Shown here in pieces: positions 1 through 9,439 of a DNA stretch of 64,000 nt. The DNA comes from HGM11416 sp045596285 (GTDB lineage Bacteria; Bacillota; Clostridia; Christensenellales; Borkfalkiaceae). Position 1 is the first letter of the stretch; each line of letters starts with the position of its first letter. The notes beneath the pieces are model-generated. The model saw only the letters and a list, made by a program, of their open reading frames with translations. It did not search any database and was not told the DNA's origin. Where the stretch lies: positions 59,104 through 123,103 of the forward strand of contig JAZOCA010000025.1 of assembly GCA_045596285.1 (NCBI GenBank). Direction: 5' to 3'. The position numbers and the translations under genes were made by a program.

Positions 1-2069
1 AGATTTACTAAAACTGCCGTTTTACCTTCTGCGTCAACGGTTACTTCTTGTTGTTGTTCGCCGATAGCTAATGTAAATTTCTTTGCTTCGGTTAATTCTG
101 CAGTATTGAAAGTAAATTGATATTTACCTGCTTCAGCTACGTCAAGATAGTAAGAAAGCATACGATCGGTTTCTTTACCAACCCATACACCTTTATCCAT
201 TGAGTCAATACCGTAACGAATACCGTCTTTTGCTTCATAGGTAGCTTTTAATTGAGCGTCGATAGCGCAAACTTCAAATTCGTCCCACCAAATTGAGTAT
301 TGATTTTGAGTTTTAAATACTATTTCATTTTCGCCTTCTTTAAGATTTACTTCGAAAATGTAAGGTTGACCACCTCTTGAATGAAGGTTTACTTCACGAG
401 CTACACCGTTTTCGGTAATGGTTGCTTTATCATAGTCGTAATTATTTGCCGTGGCATACGATTTAAATAAGTACTTGCCTGCAGCACCGGTATTGTTAAT
501 TCTAATAGTCATGGTAACTTGTCTGTTTTCAGCAGCGCCAGCACCGTTTGAACCAATTCTGAAATATCCGTCTGTTACTCTGTAACTTTCAATAATATAG
601 AAAATTCTACCTGCACACTCATCAGTTCCTTCGCCCTTGATGCCTGCGTTCATATAATACGAAAGCTTGCCAGTGCTATTAACACCGTCAAATTCAACTA
701 CCTTACCTTCGTATTCGGTTCCTTCGTTACTAACTACTACGGTATAACTTGCCTTTAAATCAGAATCTACCATTTCAACAACAACTTCTTTAGAGCCAAA
801 GTCTCTTAAGCTGGGAACTGAAACAGTATATTGATCTGCGGTAAGAAGAGTTTTTTGAGTTCCTTTTACGTAGTATACAGCAAGACCTTCTGCAGAGAAT
901 TCTCTATCAGGGTTGTATGAAGTTTTAGCCTTTGAAGTATCAATTTCAAGGAAAATTTCTTGTTTTTCTTCAATTGTAATTTGGTGCATCCACCAGTTAC
1001 TTACGTATACGCCGTCAGCAGCGCCTGCATCTAATTCTTCAGTTCTTGCTGCGTTAACGTAGGTTAATTGATTTTCAATTTTTAAAGTATTTAAACCTTC
1101 GTTTAAGGTTACGTTAAAATGGTTCCAAGAATCGCCAGACCAACCAGCAGCGGTTGAGAATGAATAGTAAGGCTTGCCATCAAAAGTAAGAACTTCACCG
1201 TTTAAAGTGTATTTAGCGCGGTTAGCTAATCCGTTACCTGCCATAACTGCAAAGCCAAGAGTATATTCGCCAGCTTTAGGAGCAAATACGTTATAAACAG
1301 CACCACCTTGTTTGCCATAATCTGCAGCGTTATCAAATGCGTTAAGACCTAAAACGTCATGAGAAAGTGCTGCATCGCCAAAATGTTCAGCAACGATACC
1401 CATGGGATAAGTCATCTTCTTGCCTTCTATAGCCTGTATTGCAGACTTAAAGGGAGATACGCAGAAACTGTATAACCAACAGGTATAGTTTTCACCCATG
1501 GTTAAAACGATTGTGTTCATTCCTTTTACAAGAGTAACTTCCAATACGGTAGGATCTGCGGGAGCACCGGTTTTTAAAAGTTTATTATCTTTAATGTTTA
1601 CGTCTACAGCTTCGCCATCGTTTACAACGAGTTTAGCACCGCCGGTAGCACCGTCCCAACATTCAGAGTATAAGTAAAGATAAGCAGTGCCTTCTACAGT
1701 AGAATCAATTTTGAAAGTTACGGCAAGATTACTTCTTTTATCGCCACTATTAGAACCGAACGGATGAGACCCCGTACCGCAATCCATCCAAGTATTAGCG
1801 TAGCCGCCAAACATCCATGCTTGACCGTCTACACCAGCATAAGCTTGCGCACCGAAACGGATAGTAGGCTTGCCATCGTAGGGAATTGCAAATGCTTCGG
1901 TTTTAGGAGCTTCTACGTTGATAATAGAAGTGTCGTTATGAGTAGGTTTAACTTCCTCTACAACTTCGTCTTCAGCATGTACAACTTTATTAGTTGCCAT
2001 ACTTACTGCGCTACCTGCAAAGCAGGTAATTGCTAGCGTAGCTAGCAAAATAGCTAAGAATTTTCTCAT
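1..2069 (-). CDS. Secreted multidomain protein with bacterial Ig-like segment (partial, 3' end outside window)
   Basis: The reading frame is open from the ATG at 2069 to the left edge (about 689 codons), so the C-terminus is missing. The ATG at 2069 lies 7 nt after GGAGG; an in-frame ATG at 2075 is too close to that site. The N-terminus is a Sec signal peptide (MRKFLAILLATLAITCFAG) with likely cleavage near VHA-ED. The body consists of beta-rich segments that look like carbohydrate-binding jelly rolls, plus a bacterial Ig-like (Big) segment around residues 370-440. It is the last visible gene of the glycan operon, after the ADP-ribosylglycohydrolase-like lipoprotein. A role in binding or processing an extracellular glycan is inferred from context; no catalytic domain is visible in this part. 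Confidence 0.75.
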   Translation of the reverse strand, partial: MRKFLAILLATLAITCFAGSAVSMATNKVVHAEDEVVEEVKPTHNDTSIINVEAPKTEAFAIPYDGKPTIRFGAQAYAGVDGQAWMFGGYANTWMDCGTGSHPFGSNSGDKRSNLAVTFKIDSTVEGTAYLYLYSECWDGATGGAKLVVNDGEAVDVNIKDNKLLKTGAPADPTVLEVTLVKGMNTIVLTMGENYTCWLYSFCVSPFKSAIQAIEGKKMTYPMGIVAEHFGDAALSHDVLGLNAFDNAADYGKQGGAVYNVFAPKAGEYTLGFAVMAGNGLANRAKYTLNGEVLTFDGKPYYSFSTAAGWSGDSWNHFNVTLNEGLNTLKIENQLTYVNAARTEELDAGAADGVYVSNWWMHQITIEEKQEIFLEIDTSKAKTSYNPDREFSAEGLAVYYVKGTQKTLLTADQYTVSVPSLRDFGSKEVVVEMVDSDLKASYTVVVSNEGTEYEGKVVEFDGVNSTGKLSYYMNAGIKGEGTDECAGRIFYIIESYRVTDGYFRIGSNGAGAAENRQVTMTIRINNTGAAGKYLFKSYATANNYDYDKATITENGVAREVNLHSRGGQPYIFEVNLKEGENEIVFKTQNQYSIWWDEFEVCAIDAQLKATYEAKDGIRYGIDSMDKGVWVGKETDRMLSYYLDVAEAGKYQFTFNTAELTEAKKFTLAIGEQQQEVTVDAEGKTAVLVN

Positions 2070-2091
2070 TTTCATTCCTCCATATTTTTTT

Positions 2092-2106
2092 ACAGGTTGC
2101 ACCTGT
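2092..2106. promoter_or_regulatory. 15-bp perfect palindrome between two operon genes
   Basis: ACAGGT-TGC-ACCTGT lies between the stop of the upstream lipoprotein gene and the ribosome binding site of the partial secreted-protein gene. On the minus strand it is followed by A residues rather than T, so it is not a terminator for these genes. It could be an operator, an RNA-processing hairpin or a transcript stabiliser. Confidence 0.35.
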
Positions 2107-2114
2107 TAGAGCCT

Positions 2115-4307
2115 TTATTTATTGAATACAGAGTTGCCCCCGTAAACTTCAATTCGTTCGATTTCGATATCTTCAAACGAGTTAAGAATAAGTTTAAATT
2201 CGTGTGCCCCTTCACCAGCATATAAGTATGCAATAGCGCAGTTACCTTCGTTATAGTCTGCATTTGCACCTTGTGCGGGTAGAGGTATAGTACCTATATC
2301 TTTGCCATCGATTTGCATTTCAGCAATAGCCAAGGTTGAAGTAGGATTGTTGTAGTAAATCTTAAACGTTTGATATCCTGCCATACCTTCGAAATCAAAA
2401 CGTAGACCGCCCATACAAACTAAGGTAACGGTTTTTTCGTTTACGATAGCATCTGTAGATACGTAATAATCGTTTACGTCATATTGTTGATAATATGCAT
2501 CAGTTAAGTGAGTTACGTCTTCTACGTAGAAGTCATCAATGAATAAAGAGCTTGAATAACTTACGTCAGTTCCGGGCATATATTCAATACCGATTAATTC
2601 GTTTGCCTGTTCTGCGGTGAAATATAATTCAAGTTTTACAAACACGTCAGCGGTAATGGGGTTAATATATGAACGATACTTATTGCCTGCAAATAAACGC
2701 ATTTCTCTATCTGCACCGCCAAGAACCCAAAGGGTTACGCGATAACGGTTGCCGGGGATAAGTGAAACTTTTTGATATGCTTTACATTTTTCTTCAGTAG
2801 AAGGAGTTTCAAGCATACCGCCATATTCGCCTAAATGCGCTTTAGCTGCGGTAGCTGCAAAGGTTGTGCCTTCATCGCCTTCAAAAGACCAGCCGTGGGT
2901 ATCTCCACGTTCAAAACTACGGTTGGTAAGAGATACTTGAGGAATTTCTTCAGCGTTTTGAACCGCAACTGTGTATTTATCTTGACCGATTGAACCACCA
3001 CGCGCTACGATTTGAGCTTCTAAGTTTTTAACGGTTACATCAGTAATTTCGTTAAAAGTTAAGGTGTTGGGGAAGTTTTTACCGCAGTATGCGAAAGCAC
3101 CCCAGTAAACGCCTAACTCGTCTGAGTTAGCATTTGTATAGTTATGATATTTAGATTCTCCGTTCATGTAGTCTTGATACTTAAGAGGTAAATTCTTAAA
3201 TCCGTGCATAAGGCCGATTAAACCGCCTACGGTACAAGCCGTACAGTCACCGTCTAAGCCAGCAAGTGAAGTTATCTTAACACTCTTTTCGAAATCGTTT
3301 TCGCCGTAAATTAAACCTAAGAAAATCATACCGGCATTTGCATTAATAGAGAAACCTGCTTTATCTGATTGATTAACAAGTTTGGGGAAAACTAATCTTT
3401 CAACAACACCAGCACAAGCCTTTCTCCAATCCACGCCGTCTTCATAGCAGTTAACAACGTATTTATAAATTTCATAAATTTCGTTGTTTTTATCCATACG
3501 ATCAAAAGCAGCTTCTAAAACATCTCTGGGATTATCGTATTGCCAAGCAAGAGAGTACATTAATGCACATAATTTACCTAAGTATAAGCATAGCGCATCC
3601 CCTTGTACGGGAGTGAAAATTTCAGCGTATGCTTCTGCAGCCAAAGGCATATATGGGAAGATAGAACCAAGAGTTTCGTTTTCAATCCAAGATTCGGTTA
3701 CCCAATATCCTCTATTACCATACATTCTTTGGCCGGTATAAGGTGCCATATATCCGTTATTGCGAATAGTATCAAGAACAGTTTCACCGCCACCAACGTC
3801 AGCAACTGAATAATGATCCCAAGCAGCCGCAATATCTTGAGCACCAAGATCGGGACCGTAATCACGGAAAATAAATTGATTTAATACGTCTACGTGCATA
3901 TCGTCATCTGAGTATACAGTATTATAAGTAACACGGGGATCACAGATAGGTCCGGTACGTAATGCGTTAACGCCAATACTACCTGAAGCAATTGCTCCGT
4001 TAGGTTCCCAATATTTATCATCCATAGCAATGTAAGCAATCGTGCCGGGAACAACAACAGCATCTAAGGGTTTAGCGTTGTTGGTCGTTCTGCAATATTC
4101 GTAACCGCTACCTAAACCTATTGCGCTACCCGTCCACATGCCAAGTAGTTTATCGCGAACGGTTTCTTTATCTAATTCAACAGTTTCGCTTGCTACGTAG
4201 TTTTGTCTATCATTCCAGTTTCCTTTCATAGTACCTTTAGATCCCTCCGTACAAGCAGCAGAAAATAACATCATGCCTGCTAATAAAAATCCTATTGCTT
4301 TTTTCAT
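2115..4307 (-). CDS. ADP-ribosylglycohydrolase-fold lipoprotein with C-terminal carbohydrate-binding-like domain
   Basis: 730 aa. The signal peptide ends in the lipobox FSAAC (Cys19), so the mature protein is anchored outside the membrane. Residues about 45-420 match the ADP-ribosylglycohydrolase (ARH/DraG) fold: an N-terminal KLLGMWTGSAIGLGSG, an acidic YSDDDMHVD metal motif, and a LDGDCTACTVGGLIG motif that corresponds to the family's second metal-binding stretch. Residues about 460-600 resemble a beta-sandwich binding module (NRSFERGDTHGWSFEG) and a further beta domain follows. The gene lies 16 nt downstream of the permease gene in a sugar-transport operon. The known family removes ADP-ribose or acts on related glycosidic bonds. 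An extracellular location beside a sugar transporter suggests glycosidase activity on a glycan; that is inference. Confidence 0.75.
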   Translation of the reverse strand: MKKAIGFLLAGMMLFSAACTEGSKGTMKGNWNDRQNYVASETVELDKETVRDKLLGMWTGSAIGLGSGYEYCRTTNNAKPLDAVVVPGTIAYIAMDDKYWEPNGAIASGSIGVNALRTGPICDPRVTYNTVYSDDDMHVDVLNQFIFRDYGPDLGAQDIAAAWDHYSVADVGGGETVLDTIRNNGYMAPYTGQRMYGNRGYWVTESWIENETLGSIFPYMPLAAEAYAEIFTPVQGDALCLYLGKLCALMYSLAWQYDNPRDVLEAAFDRMDKNNEIYEIYKYVVNCYEDGVDWRKACAGVVERLVFPKLVNQSDKAGFSINANAGMIFLGLIYGENDFEKSVKITSLAGLDGDCTACTVGGLIGLMHGFKNLPLKYQDYMNGESKYHNYTNANSDELGVYWGAFAYCGKNFPNTLTFNEITDVTVKNLEAQIVARGGSIGQDKYTVAVQNAEEIPQVSLTNRSFERGDTHGWSFEGDEGTTFAATAAKAHLGEYGGMLETPSTEEKCKAYQKVSLIPGNRYRVTLWVLGGADREMRLFAGNKYRSYINPITADVFVKLELYFTAEQANELIGIEYMPGTDVSYSSSLFIDDFYVEDVTHLTDAYYQQYDVNDYYVSTDAIVNEKTVTLVCMGGLRFDFEGMAGYQTFKIYYNNPTSTLAIAEMQIDGKDIGTIPLPAQGANADYNEGNCAIAYLYAGEGAHEFKLILNSFEDIEIERIEVYGGNSVFNK

Positions 4308-4323
4308 TTTTTTTCTCCTTTAT

Positions 4324-5229
4324 TTATTCTTTTACACCAGAAAAGGATATTCCCTCTACAAAATAACGCTGTGCAAACAAGTACAAGAAGAGCGTGGGTA
4401 AGGTTGCTATACAAGCACCTGCCATTTGTACGCCCCATTTAGTACCCGCAGTATCGTTAAGCATAGAGATCATTTGTTGCAAAGTTTTTAGTTCCATTTT
4501 GCCTGTTAAATATAACATCGGCCCAGTATAATCGTTGTATCCGCCTAAAAAGCCGAACATAAAGTTAGTAATAAGTACTGGCATAGAAAGCGGTACTTCT
4601 ATTTTCCAGAAAATACCCCACCAGCCCATGCCGTCTACCTTAGCAGCCTCTTCTAAAGAACTGGGTATTCCAAGCATAAACTGTCTTGTGAAGAAAATCG
4701 CACTTGCCCCGCCAAACATACCTGGAACCATAAGCGGAAGCCACGTGTTTGTCCATTTTAATTCGTTATATAGCATATAAGAAGGAATCATGGTAATAAT
4801 TCCCGGTATTGCCATAGTTGCAACTAGAGCAAAAAAGATTTTATCTCTTCCTGGAAATTGAATTTTAGCAAATGAAAACGCCGCTAAAGCCGCCGTAAGT
4901 ACGCCAACTATAGTAGAAGGAACTACCATAATAATAGTATTTCTAAAACCTATCCATAAATTTACGTATTCTGAAGCAGCAAACAATTCTTTATAATTTT
5001 CAATAGTCCACGTTTTGGGAATCCACGATATAGGAACGGTGAATATTTCTTTATATTCTTTAAAAGAAGTACTAAGCATCCATAAGAAAGGAAGTAAGAA
5101 TATAAATCCACCAAGAGCCAACATTGCGTATAAAAATATCTTATAAGAAATTCGTTTTACTTTACGTTTTCTTTGCTCTTTTAAATTATTAGGTACTGCC
5201 TGTAAATTAGTTTTTCTACCGTTAATCAC
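4324..5229 (-). CDS. Sugar ABC transporter permease, MalG/LacG type
   Basis: 301 aa with six predicted membrane segments, the first around residues 30-52. The cytoplasmic EAA loop is EEAAKVDGMGWWGIFWKI, the contact site for the ATPase. It is a standard family-1 carbohydrate-uptake (CUT1) permease. The start is a GTG at 5229, and the first 8 nt overlap the end of the upstream permease gene, which indicates translational coupling. With the upstream permease and binding protein it forms the membrane part of an importer. No ATPase gene is present nearby; in Firmicutes such systems commonly share an MsmX-type ATPase encoded elsewhere (established knowledge). Confidence 0.93.
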   Translation of the reverse strand: MINGRKTNLQAVPNNLKEQRKRKVKRISYKIFLYAMLALGGFIFLLPFLWMLSTSFKEYKEIFTVPISWIPKTWTIENYKELFAASEYVNLWIGFRNTIIMVVPSTIVGVLTAALAAFSFAKIQFPGRDKIFFALVATMAIPGIITMIPSYMLYNELKWTNTWLPLMVPGMFGGASAIFFTRQFMLGIPSSLEEAAKVDGMGWWGIFWKIEVPLSMPVLITNFMFGFLGGYNDYTGPMLYLTGKMELKTLQQMISMLNDTAGTKWGVQMAGACIATLPTLFLYLFAQRYFVEGISFSGVKE

Positions 5230-6118
5230 TGTAATGCACCCACCTTTTTGAACTTATAAACGTTCCGGCCACTAATACGATTATAAATAGACCAGTTAGC
5301 CACGACATTGCAGTAGCATAAGTATAATCATACCCATACTGAGAACTGAACGCCGTTTGATAGATGTAAAGAACAGGAGTTAAGGTTGAATAATCAGGCC
5401 CACCATTGTTCATGAGTTTGTATCTTGCAAAATCAGATACCGTTCCAATAATTGTAGTTACTAGTATATAGAACGTAGTGGGTGAAACACAAGGTAAAGT
5501 AATATGGAAAAAACGTTGAAAAGCGTTTGCTCCGTCTATTTCTGCGGCTTCGTAAAATTGTCTGGGCGCATTTTTAAGCCCTGCAATATACATAACCATA
5601 CCACCGCCGATTCCCATCCAAATGCCTTGAATAATCATAGAAATCATTGCTACCCTGGTATCAATTAACCACCCTACTTTATCTAATCCTAAACCCGTTA
5701 ATAATCCGTTAAGTATTCCAAAGTCATAGTTATATACCCATTTCCATACTAACGTTACAGCTACGGATGAACAAAGTGAAGGAATGAAGAATAATGCCCT
5801 AAAGAACGTAACGCCCTTTACCTTTGCCGTTAATAATAAAGCTACGCCTAACATAACCGCAATTTGAATTAGAACGCCACCAAGTGCAATACAAATATTT
5901 CCTAACGATTTAAAGAAAAGTTCATCTTCTATTGCGCGAGCATATCCTTCAAAACCTATTAGGTTAATTTCACCCGTAAAAAAATCATATTCAGAAAAGG
6001 ATAACACTAAAGAAAACACTATGGGAATAAAACTAAAAAGCATAAACCCAATTATCGGGGGGGCAATAAATAAATACCCCGCTAAATAATCTTTTTTCTT
6101 TATTGAAGATCTTTTCAT
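5222..6118 (-). CDS. Sugar ABC transporter permease, MalF/LacF type
   Basis: 298 aa, six membrane segments, with the EAA-loop motif YEAAEIDGANAFQRFFHI near residue 190. The N-terminus (DYLAGYLFIAPPIIGFMLF) is typical of MalF-like CUT1 permeases. It lies 15 nt downstream of the solute-binding-protein gene and overlaps the second permease gene by 8 nt, so the three are one transcription unit. It would pair with the 4324-5229 product to form the translocation pore. Confidence 0.93.
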   Translation of the reverse strand: MKRSSIKKKDYLAGYLFIAPPIIGFMLFSFIPIVFSLVLSFSEYDFFTGEINLIGFEGYARAIEDELFFKSLGNICIALGGVLIQIAVMLGVALLLTAKVKGVTFFRALFFIPSLCSSVAVTLVWKWVYNYDFGILNGLLTGLGLDKVGWLIDTRVAMISMIIQGIWMGIGGGMVMYIAGLKNAPRQFYEAAEIDGANAFQRFFHITLPCVSPTTFYILVTTIIGTVSDFARYKLMNNGGPDYSTLTPVLYIYQTAFSSQYGYDYTYATAMSWLTGLFIIVLVAGTFISSKRWVHYSD

Positions 6119-6133
6119 TCTAATACCTACTCG

Positions 6134-7591
6134 TTATTTGTTAAAAAGTTGAGGATCGCTCTTTTTAATAGATGCATTTACTTGTTTACTAACACCGCTC
6201 ATCAATGCTTCGTAAGTTGCAATTTCGCCAGTGAAGTATAAGCTTAATTTAGATTCGAACGTTTCGATCCAGTTAGAAGAAGTTAATCTTGCAGCATTGT
6301 TAATACGTGCAGTCTTTGCCATATTGAAGAAAACTTTTGCACTTGCTTCATCTAAAACGCTACCGTTAGTTTGAGGATTAGCAAATGCTTCTTCAGTAAT
6401 TAAAGACATTCTACCGGGTACGTTATAGTTAAGTTCGTTCATAACGCGATAGCCTTCTAAACTGGTTAGATATTGAATGAGCTTCCACGCCATTTCGCCG
6501 TTTTTACAGTTTCTGCTTACGCCGTAACCAATAGTAGAACACCAACCTACAGATTCGCCTCTAGTTCCGTCTTCTTTTTCAACTACGGGCATAGGAATAC
6601 AGTAATAATCCATATTAGCAGCGTCATAGTTAGGAACCATCCAACGACCGCTCCAGTACATTGCAATACGGTCTGTCATGAACATACTCATTTCATCTTG
6701 GCTTGCAACTGAAGAAACGGGAGTATAAGGAGCACAATAATCTGCGCCACCTTCGGTTACCATTGCTTTTGAATATTCAAAAACTTCTTTTAAAACTTTA
6801 CTTTCGGTGTTTAACTGATAATCTTCAGTTAAAATATCATCGCCTGCAGACCAAACGTAAGATTCCCAATAAATACGGTTAGTTCCGTAAATATTGTATT
6901 CGCTGTTGTTAGGATCAAGTTTGGTTAATTTCTTAGCAACGTTTAAATACTGTTCATAAGTCATGGGGTTAACTTGATCGGTTACTAACTTATAATCTTC
7001 TTCGGTTAAAGCACCTCTTTCTTTTGCTTCGTTAACGAGTTTGCGGTTTACAAATATACCGTTAACACCCATATCTTTAGGCAATGCAAACAAATCGCCA
7101 CTGCCACGAACGCCTGCATTTGTATCGAAAGAATACATTTCGATAAGTTGAGGCCAGTAATCTGAAGTATCAAAGTTATCTCTTTCTACAAGGGGTTGAA
7201 CGGACTGTAAAGCACCCGCTTTTGCCCAACTTCCAAAGTCAGGGCTTTCCATTTGAATAACGTCAGGTGCAGTACCACTCAATAATTGCGTATATAAAAC
7301 GTCCATATCGTTAATGGTAACTTTTTCAACCTTTATGCCGGGGTTTTGTTTTTCAAAACCATCGATTAACTTATCCCAAAGCCTTAATTCTACTTGACCG
7401 CCACCAACGTGGAAAGAAACGGTACCCGTTGCAGAGCCAAGGTTATCCATAATGTTAAGACCTTTATATTTAAATCCGCTACCGCTGCCGCTACTACCGC
7501 TTGAATCTTTGCTGCCACTATTACAAGCAGCCATGCTGAATAACATTATTACAGAGCATAAAATGCTTAAAATTTTAATTTTCTTTTTCAT
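6134..7591 (-). CDS. Extracellular sugar-binding lipoprotein of ABC transporter
   Basis: 485 aa from the ATG at 7591, which follows a GGGAG ribosome binding site; a longer TTG-initiated reading frame from 7606 is less likely because it would include that site. The signal peptide ends in the lipobox SMAAC (Cys23), followed by a Ser/Gly-rich linker. The rest is a family-1 extracellular solute-binding protein (for example GKQNPGIKVE-like and SGTAPDVIQMESPDF stretches). It captures a sugar or oligosaccharide and passes it to the two downstream permeases. The substrate is not readable from sequence; the neighbouring GH127 gene points to an arabinose-containing glycan. Confidence 0.92.
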   Translation of the reverse strand: MKKKIKILSILCSVIMLFSMAACNSGSKDSSGSSGSGSGFKYKGLNIMDNLGSATGTVSFHVGGGQVELRLWDKLIDGFEKQNPGIKVEKVTINDMDVLYTQLLSGTAPDVIQMESPDFGSWAKAGALQSVQPLVERDNFDTSDYWPQLIEMYSFDTNAGVRGSGDLFALPKDMGVNGIFVNRKLVNEAKERGALTEEDYKLVTDQVNPMTYEQYLNVAKKLTKLDPNNSEYNIYGTNRIYWESYVWSAGDDILTEDYQLNTESKVLKEVFEYSKAMVTEGGADYCAPYTPVSSVASQDEMSMFMTDRIAMYWSGRWMVPNYDAANMDYYCIPMPVVEKEDGTRGESVGWCSTIGYGVSRNCKNGEMAWKLIQYLTSLEGYRVMNELNYNVPGRMSLITEEAFANPQTNGSVLDEASAKVFFNMAKTARINNAARLTSSNWIETFESKLSLYFTGEIATYEALMSGVSKQVNASIKKSDPQLFNK

Positions 7592-7619
7592 CTTTTTATC
7601 TCCCAATCTATACGTTTAA

Positions 7620-9290
7620 TTATTTGTTCTTTTTTGTTAAACAAATAACTGCAAAACCTAAAGCAATAACGGCAATAGGAAGGCTACCTACTGATGAAGA
7701 ACATCCTTTTTTCGTCTCTACGGTTTCTTTTGCTTTAACGTAACCGTCTTCTTCTTCACCAAACGCACCGCCCATTTCTACACTTACGTTTGTGCCGTCT
7801 TTATACTCTTCAACTTTTGAACCAAAGTCTACGTAGTCAATTTCTACGTAAGAACCTTTAATTCTAATAAAATCGCCAACTTTTAAGCCAACTGTAGTTA
7901 CTAAAGTTCCTTCTTCTTCAAACACACCCCAATCGGTTATGTGTTCTGCAAGATAATCTTTATAAACTTGTAATCTACCAGTTCTTCCATAAGTTCCTGC
8001 TAAAACAGTAATCTTTGAACCTTCTAACTGAGTTGCGTAACGAATCTTAATTTCGTAAGTGCCGTCTTCAGTAATTTTAACGGGGATATCAACGTAACAA
8101 CTGTCGTTATCAAAACTTCCTACGAAGCCTCTACTTGAATAATAATCGTTGCCGTAATCGTTAAGGTATCCGCCACCTTTTCTGATTGCGTTAATAACTA
8201 TTGCTTCTTCTGCTTCATAACGAACGTAACCTTCTTCTGCGGCAGGAGCAGAGCCCTTCTTTTCGCCACCTTGTTTCCAATCGCCTACTTTAGCGCCAAT
8301 TTCGATAAAGTCAAGTTGAGCAAAGTTTTGTCCGCGTTGAATTTCGATAGTGTTTTCGCCTGCGCGTAAAGAAACCAAGCCTATTACTAAAGCGTCTTTT
8401 GTAAAGTTACCCCAGCCAAGTTTTATATCACAACGAACTGCAGAATAATATCCTTCATCGTTAAAAATACGTAACGTTGCTGCAGGAAAAGAGGGTTCAA
8501 TAGCATAAGCTAAACCTATTTCGTATTCGCCGTCTGCCGCTACGGTAACGGTGAATTTAACTTTACTTGTAGAAAGGTCAAGGTTACCTGCATATCCGCT
8601 TCCAGAGAATACGCCTGAATCATACTTAACGCCGTCTGTAATTTCTGCGTCTTCTGCTTCATAACGGGTAAAGCCCGCAGAGGGTTTACGAATGTCGCTA
8701 TCGGTAGCGGAAGAATCACGGTAATCACCAATACGCTTACCTATTTCGATATAGTCAAGTTCAACGTAACCGTTACCTTTTCCTATCTTTAAACTGTTTT
8801 CACCAGCATTCAAGCTTACGCTGGTTACTGCTAAAGGAGTGATATCAAATTTACCCCAATCAGAAACGTAAGGGCATTTTACGTTTGCAAACAATCCCTT
8901 ATCGTTATATACTTTTAAGGTTGCGCCCGTCATAGCGGTTGCATAACGTAAATAAAGTTCGTATTCGCCTGATGTTTCTACCGTTACGTTAAAAATCATT
9001 GCAGAATCGGGAAAGTCTATACAACCGATAAAACCTGTGCCCGAATAAACGCCGTAATCAGCTTCCGTGCCTGCGCCTTTAAGTGTAACAGCCTTAAGAT
9101 CTGCGTCTTCTGCTTCATAGCGCGTTCCAAAAGATTCCTCGAAGGGGTCTTTTTCAACTGTAGAATCTTCCTCTTCTTGCACAGCGCTATCTTCAGCCGC
9201 TACTTTAACAAGGGCAGAAAAAGGTGCGCTAATCAAGAACGCAAAAGCCAAAACCATAAGCGTTACTAAAAGAAGTACTCTTTTTTTCAT
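7620..9290 (-). CDS. Secreted protein with three CBM6/35-like modules and C-terminal membrane anchor
   Basis: 556 aa. The signal peptide is followed by an acidic linker. Three tandem modules each begin RYEAE (about residues 57, 208 and 357) and end with an EIDYV/ELDYIEIG-type strand, the pattern of CBM6/CBM35 carbohydrate-binding modules. No catalytic domain is visible. The C-terminus has KKGCSSSVGS, a hydrophobic span of about 20 residues and a final KKNK, which looks like a membrane or sorting signal but lacks LPxTG. The gene is between GH127 and the transporter, so it is likely a cell-surface glycan-binding protein that concentrates substrate. Confidence 0.8.
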   Translation of the reverse strand: MKKRVLLLVTLMVLAFAFLISAPFSALVKVAAEDSAVQEEEDSTVEKDPFEESFGTRYEAEDADLKAVTLKGAGTEADYGVYSGTGFIGCIDFPDSAMIFNVTVETSGEYELYLRYATAMTGATLKVYNDKGLFANVKCPYVSDWGKFDITPLAVTSVSLNAGENSLKIGKGNGYVELDYIEIGKRIGDYRDSSATDSDIRKPSAGFTRYEAEDAEITDGVKYDSGVFSGSGYAGNLDLSTSKVKFTVTVAADGEYEIGLAYAIEPSFPAATLRIFNDEGYYSAVRCDIKLGWGNFTKDALVIGLVSLRAGENTIEIQRGQNFAQLDFIEIGAKVGDWKQGGEKKGSAPAAEEGYVRYEAEEAIVINAIRKGGGYLNDYGNDYYSSRGFVGSFDNDSCYVDIPVKITEDGTYEIKIRYATQLEGSKITVLAGTYGRTGRLQVYKDYLAEHITDWGVFEEEGTLVTTVGLKVGDFIRIKGSYVEIDYVDFGSKVEEYKDGTNVSVEMGGAFGEEEDGYVKAKETVETKKGCSSSVGSLPIAVIALGFAVICLTKKNK

Positions 9291-9439
9291 TTTCTTCCTC
9301 CAAAATATTTTTATTTTTGTTTCGTAAGGCTAAAAATTTTGAAAACCTTACAAAATAAATCCAAATTATAAATTCACTTCGTTTAAGTTTATTAATAGCG
9401 ATTTATCTTTTTCGCGTAAATCTTTGTTTACAGAAGTGA

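Noticed and set aside
1764..2036. Open frame of 90 codons on the plus strand
   Set aside because: It lies opposite the partial secreted-protein gene, has no domain or ribosome binding site and is a shadow of the minus-strand gene. The same holds for the other short frames opposite real genes.
2092..2106. Palindrome as a terminator of the lipoprotein gene
   Set aside because: On the minus strand the hairpin is short and followed by A residues; the next gene begins right after it with a good ribosome binding site, so transcription probably continues.
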